From the NCBI GenBank assembly GCA_030447125.1, contig JAUJLZ010000026.1:1-14753 (forward strand): DNA of 14,753 bases. The letters are read 5' to 3'. Below, in pieces: positions 13,517 to 14,753 of the stretch. The notes under the pieces were generated by a model, which was not told where the DNA came from, did no database searches, and was given only the letters and a program-made list of their open reading frames with translations. Within the stretch, counting starts at the first letter, position 1; each line of letters starts with the position of its first letter. The translations under genes and the position numbers were made by a program. The stretch is from Acidimicrobiales bacterium. GTDB taxonomy: Bacteria; Actinomycetota; Acidimicrobiia; Acidimicrobiales; CADCSY01.

Positions 13517-13522
13517 TAGTCT
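13517..13522 (+). promoter_or_regulatory. Possible -10 element for the FtsH-like gene
   Basis: TAGTCT fits TAnnnT. It would start transcription near 13529 and leave a short leader that includes the ribosome-binding site at 13546. The nearest -35 position (TTCCCT at 13493-13498, 18-base spacing) is poor. Confidence 0.3.
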
Positions 13523-13545
13523 CGCTCAACGTAGCCAACGACCAC

Positions 13546-13549
13546 GGAG
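13546..13549 (+). promoter_or_regulatory. Ribosome-binding site of the FtsH-like gene
   Basis: GGAG, 7 bases before ATG 13557. It marks this gene as one with a leader, unlike several neighbours, and supports the chosen start. Confidence 0.5.
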
Positions 13550-13556
13550 CGTGTGC

Positions 13557-14753
13557 ATGAGCGAGCTGGCAAGCCTCGGTCAGGGAGAGGTGCTGGGCAG
13601 TGCCCTGGCCGACGTCGCCGCTGCCCGGGAGGGGGCCCGGCGGCGCCGGCTGCGGTGGCTGACCCTCGTCGTCTCCCTGGCCGCCACCTGGCTGTGGGTC
13701 AAGGCCCTCTCGGGTGAGCCGGCGCTCCCGTCGCTGCCTCCTGGGTTCGTCGAGCTCCTGCCGATCTTCGCCATCGTGGCCCTGATCGGCCTGGTGATGG
13801 TGGGGCCCCTGCTGGGCGCGGGGCGCTCACCACACGTGCTCTACCGCCCGAGCGAGATCGGCATCGGCCTCGACGACGTCAGGGGCGCCGGCATCGTGAA
13901 GGACGAGGTGGTGCGCACCCTCAACCTGTTCTTGGCCTACAAGACCTTCCGGGAGCGCATGGGGGGCACCCCCCGCCGGGCGATCCTGTTCGAGGGGCCT
14001 CCAGGCACGGGCAAGACCTACATGGCCAAGGCCATGGCCGCCGAGGCCGGCGTCCCCTTCCTCTTCGTGTCCTCGTCGGCCTTCCAGTCGATGTACTACG
14101 GCCAGACCAACCGCAAGATCCGCAGCTACTTCCGGGCGTTGCGCAGCGCCGCCCGCAAGGAGGGCGGGGCCATCGGCTTCATCGAGGAGATCGACGCCAT
14201 CGGCGGGGCCCGCTCGGGCATGGGCGGCGGAGGCCAGCGCGACGGCGTGGCCGGCGTGGTCAACGAGCTCCTCATCCAGCTCCAGAGCTTCGACGAGCCG
14301 GCCCGGTCCACCCGCCTGCGGGGCTGGTGCATCGACCTGGTCAACCGCTACCTGCCCCCTGGCGCTGCCCGGCGCAAGCCCCGCCCGGTCACGGCCAACG
14401 TGCTCATCGTGGGGGCCACCAACCGGGCCGCCGACCTCGACCCCGCCCTGGTGCGCCCCGGTCGCTTCGACCGCAGCGTGCACTTCGGCCTGCCCGGGCG
14501 CAGCGACCGGCGCGAGATCATCGACTACTACCTGGCCAAGAAGGCGCATGTGGCCGACCTCGACGACCCCGCCCGCCTCGACAGCCTGGCCGCCATGACG
14601 GCCGGCTACTCACCGGTGATGATCGAGCACCTCTTCGACGAGGCCCTGGTGTGGGCCCTGCGGCGGGGGGCGGGTCAGCTCGACTGGCACGACCTCCAAC
14701 AGGCCAAGATGACCGAGGAGATCGGCCTGCGCCAGCCGGTGGAGTACACCGAC
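13557..14753 (+). CDS. Membrane-bound FtsH-like AAA+ ATPase, 3' end beyond the window
   Basis: The visible 399 residues begin with a charged stretch and two hydrophobic helices (about 33-51 and 66-87) separated by only some 15 residues. A full AAA+ domain follows. Walker A is GPPGTGKT (147-154), the pore-loop-like segment is SMYYG (178-182), and Walker B is IGFIEEIDAIGG (206-217). Sensor 1 and the second region of homology are in GATNR (286-290), and LVRPGRFDR carries arginine fingers R300 and R303. GYSPVMIEHLFDEAL is at the position of the FtsH helical lid. Unlike FtsH, Walker B has E210-E211 rather than Asp-Glu. About 35 extra residues (DEPARSTR...RRKPRPVTA) precede sensor 1, and the extracytoplasmic domain is almost absent. 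Whether an M41 zinc protease domain (HEAGH) follows cannot be seen. The role is probably membrane protein quality control or remodelling. Confidence 0.87.
   Translation, partial: MSELASLGQGEVLGSALADVAAAREGARRRRLRWLTLVVSLAATWLWVKALSGEPALPSLPPGFVELLPIFAIVALIGLVMVGPLLGAGRSPHVLYRPSEIGIGLDDVRGAGIVKDEVVRTLNLFLAYKTFRERMGGTPRRAILFEGPPGTGKTYMAKAMAAEAGVPFLFVSSSAFQSMYYGQTNRKIRSYFRALRSAARKEGGAIGFIEEIDAIGGARSGMGGGGQRDGVAGVVNELLIQLQSFDEPARSTRLRGWCIDLVNRYLPPGAARRKPRPVTANVLIVGATNRAADLDPALVRPGRFDRSVHFGLPGRSDRREIIDYYLAKKAHVADLDDPARLDSLAAMTAGYSPVMIEHLFDEALVWALRRGAGQLDWHDLQQAKMTEEIGLRQPVEYTD

Noticed and set aside
1..14753. Defence island, prophage, CRISPR or transposon content
   Set aside because: I saw no transposase, integrase, nuclease-helicase pair, direct-repeat array or tRNA-linked attachment site on either strand.

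Overview
The window is very GC-rich and densely packed, with GTG and TTG starts, 4- to 16-base gene overlaps, and several start codons placed 6-7 bases behind a -10-like hexamer (leaderless transcription). Together with the types of ABC exporters, MutY, flavin reductase and FtsH-like ATPase present, this points to an actinobacterium. An Acidimicrobiia-like lineage is my best guess, by inference only. I see no tRNA, rRNA, CRISPR array, insertion sequence or phage gene.

Layout. 1-882: the N-terminal part of a MATE exporter (minus strand, running off the left edge), divergent from a small two-helix membrane protein. 918-1471: a copper module. It has a CsoR-type operator palindrome, an intact CopZ-like metallochaperone, then the frameshifted and truncated remains of a second copper-operon gene, ending at a 27-base repeat. 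1482-5008: a minus-strand run of four genes forming two consecutive ABC-2 exporter pairs (ATPase, permease, ATPase, permease). 5074-6783: ilvD, dihydroxy-acid dehydratase, divergent from the exporters. 6770-7876: a K+-channel-like membrane protein, converging on ilvD with a 14-base overlap. 7945-10336: a tightly overlapped plus-strand operon of a membrane-anchored SGNH hydrolase, a SAM methyltransferase and the adenine glycosylase MutY. 10391-10417: the second copy of the 27-base repeat. 10429-12671: a third ABC module (519-residue membrane protein plus ATPase, minus strand). 12814-13302: a flavin-reductase-like protein. 13281-13439: a 52-residue single-helix basic membrane protein. 13557 to the right edge: a membrane AAA+ ATPase of the FtsH type, incomplete at its 3' end.

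How it fits together. Most of the window is ordinary housekeeping and transport: export by MATE and three ABC modules, branched-chain amino acid synthesis, base excision repair, copper handling and membrane protein quality control. The less ordinary points are: (i) a recurrent leaderless promoter geometry that fixes several start codons; (ii) a copper operon that keeps its operator and chaperone but has lost the next gene; (iii) a near-identical repeat at two convergent gene ends about 9 kb apart; (iv) a long perfect inverted repeat inside the 3' end of an ABC ATPase gene, just before the next gene's ribosome-binding site; and (v) an FtsH-like ATPase with Glu-Glu instead of Asp-Glu in Walker B, an insertion before sensor 1 and almost no extracytoplasmic domain. 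I found no convincing novel multi-gene defence or biosynthetic system.
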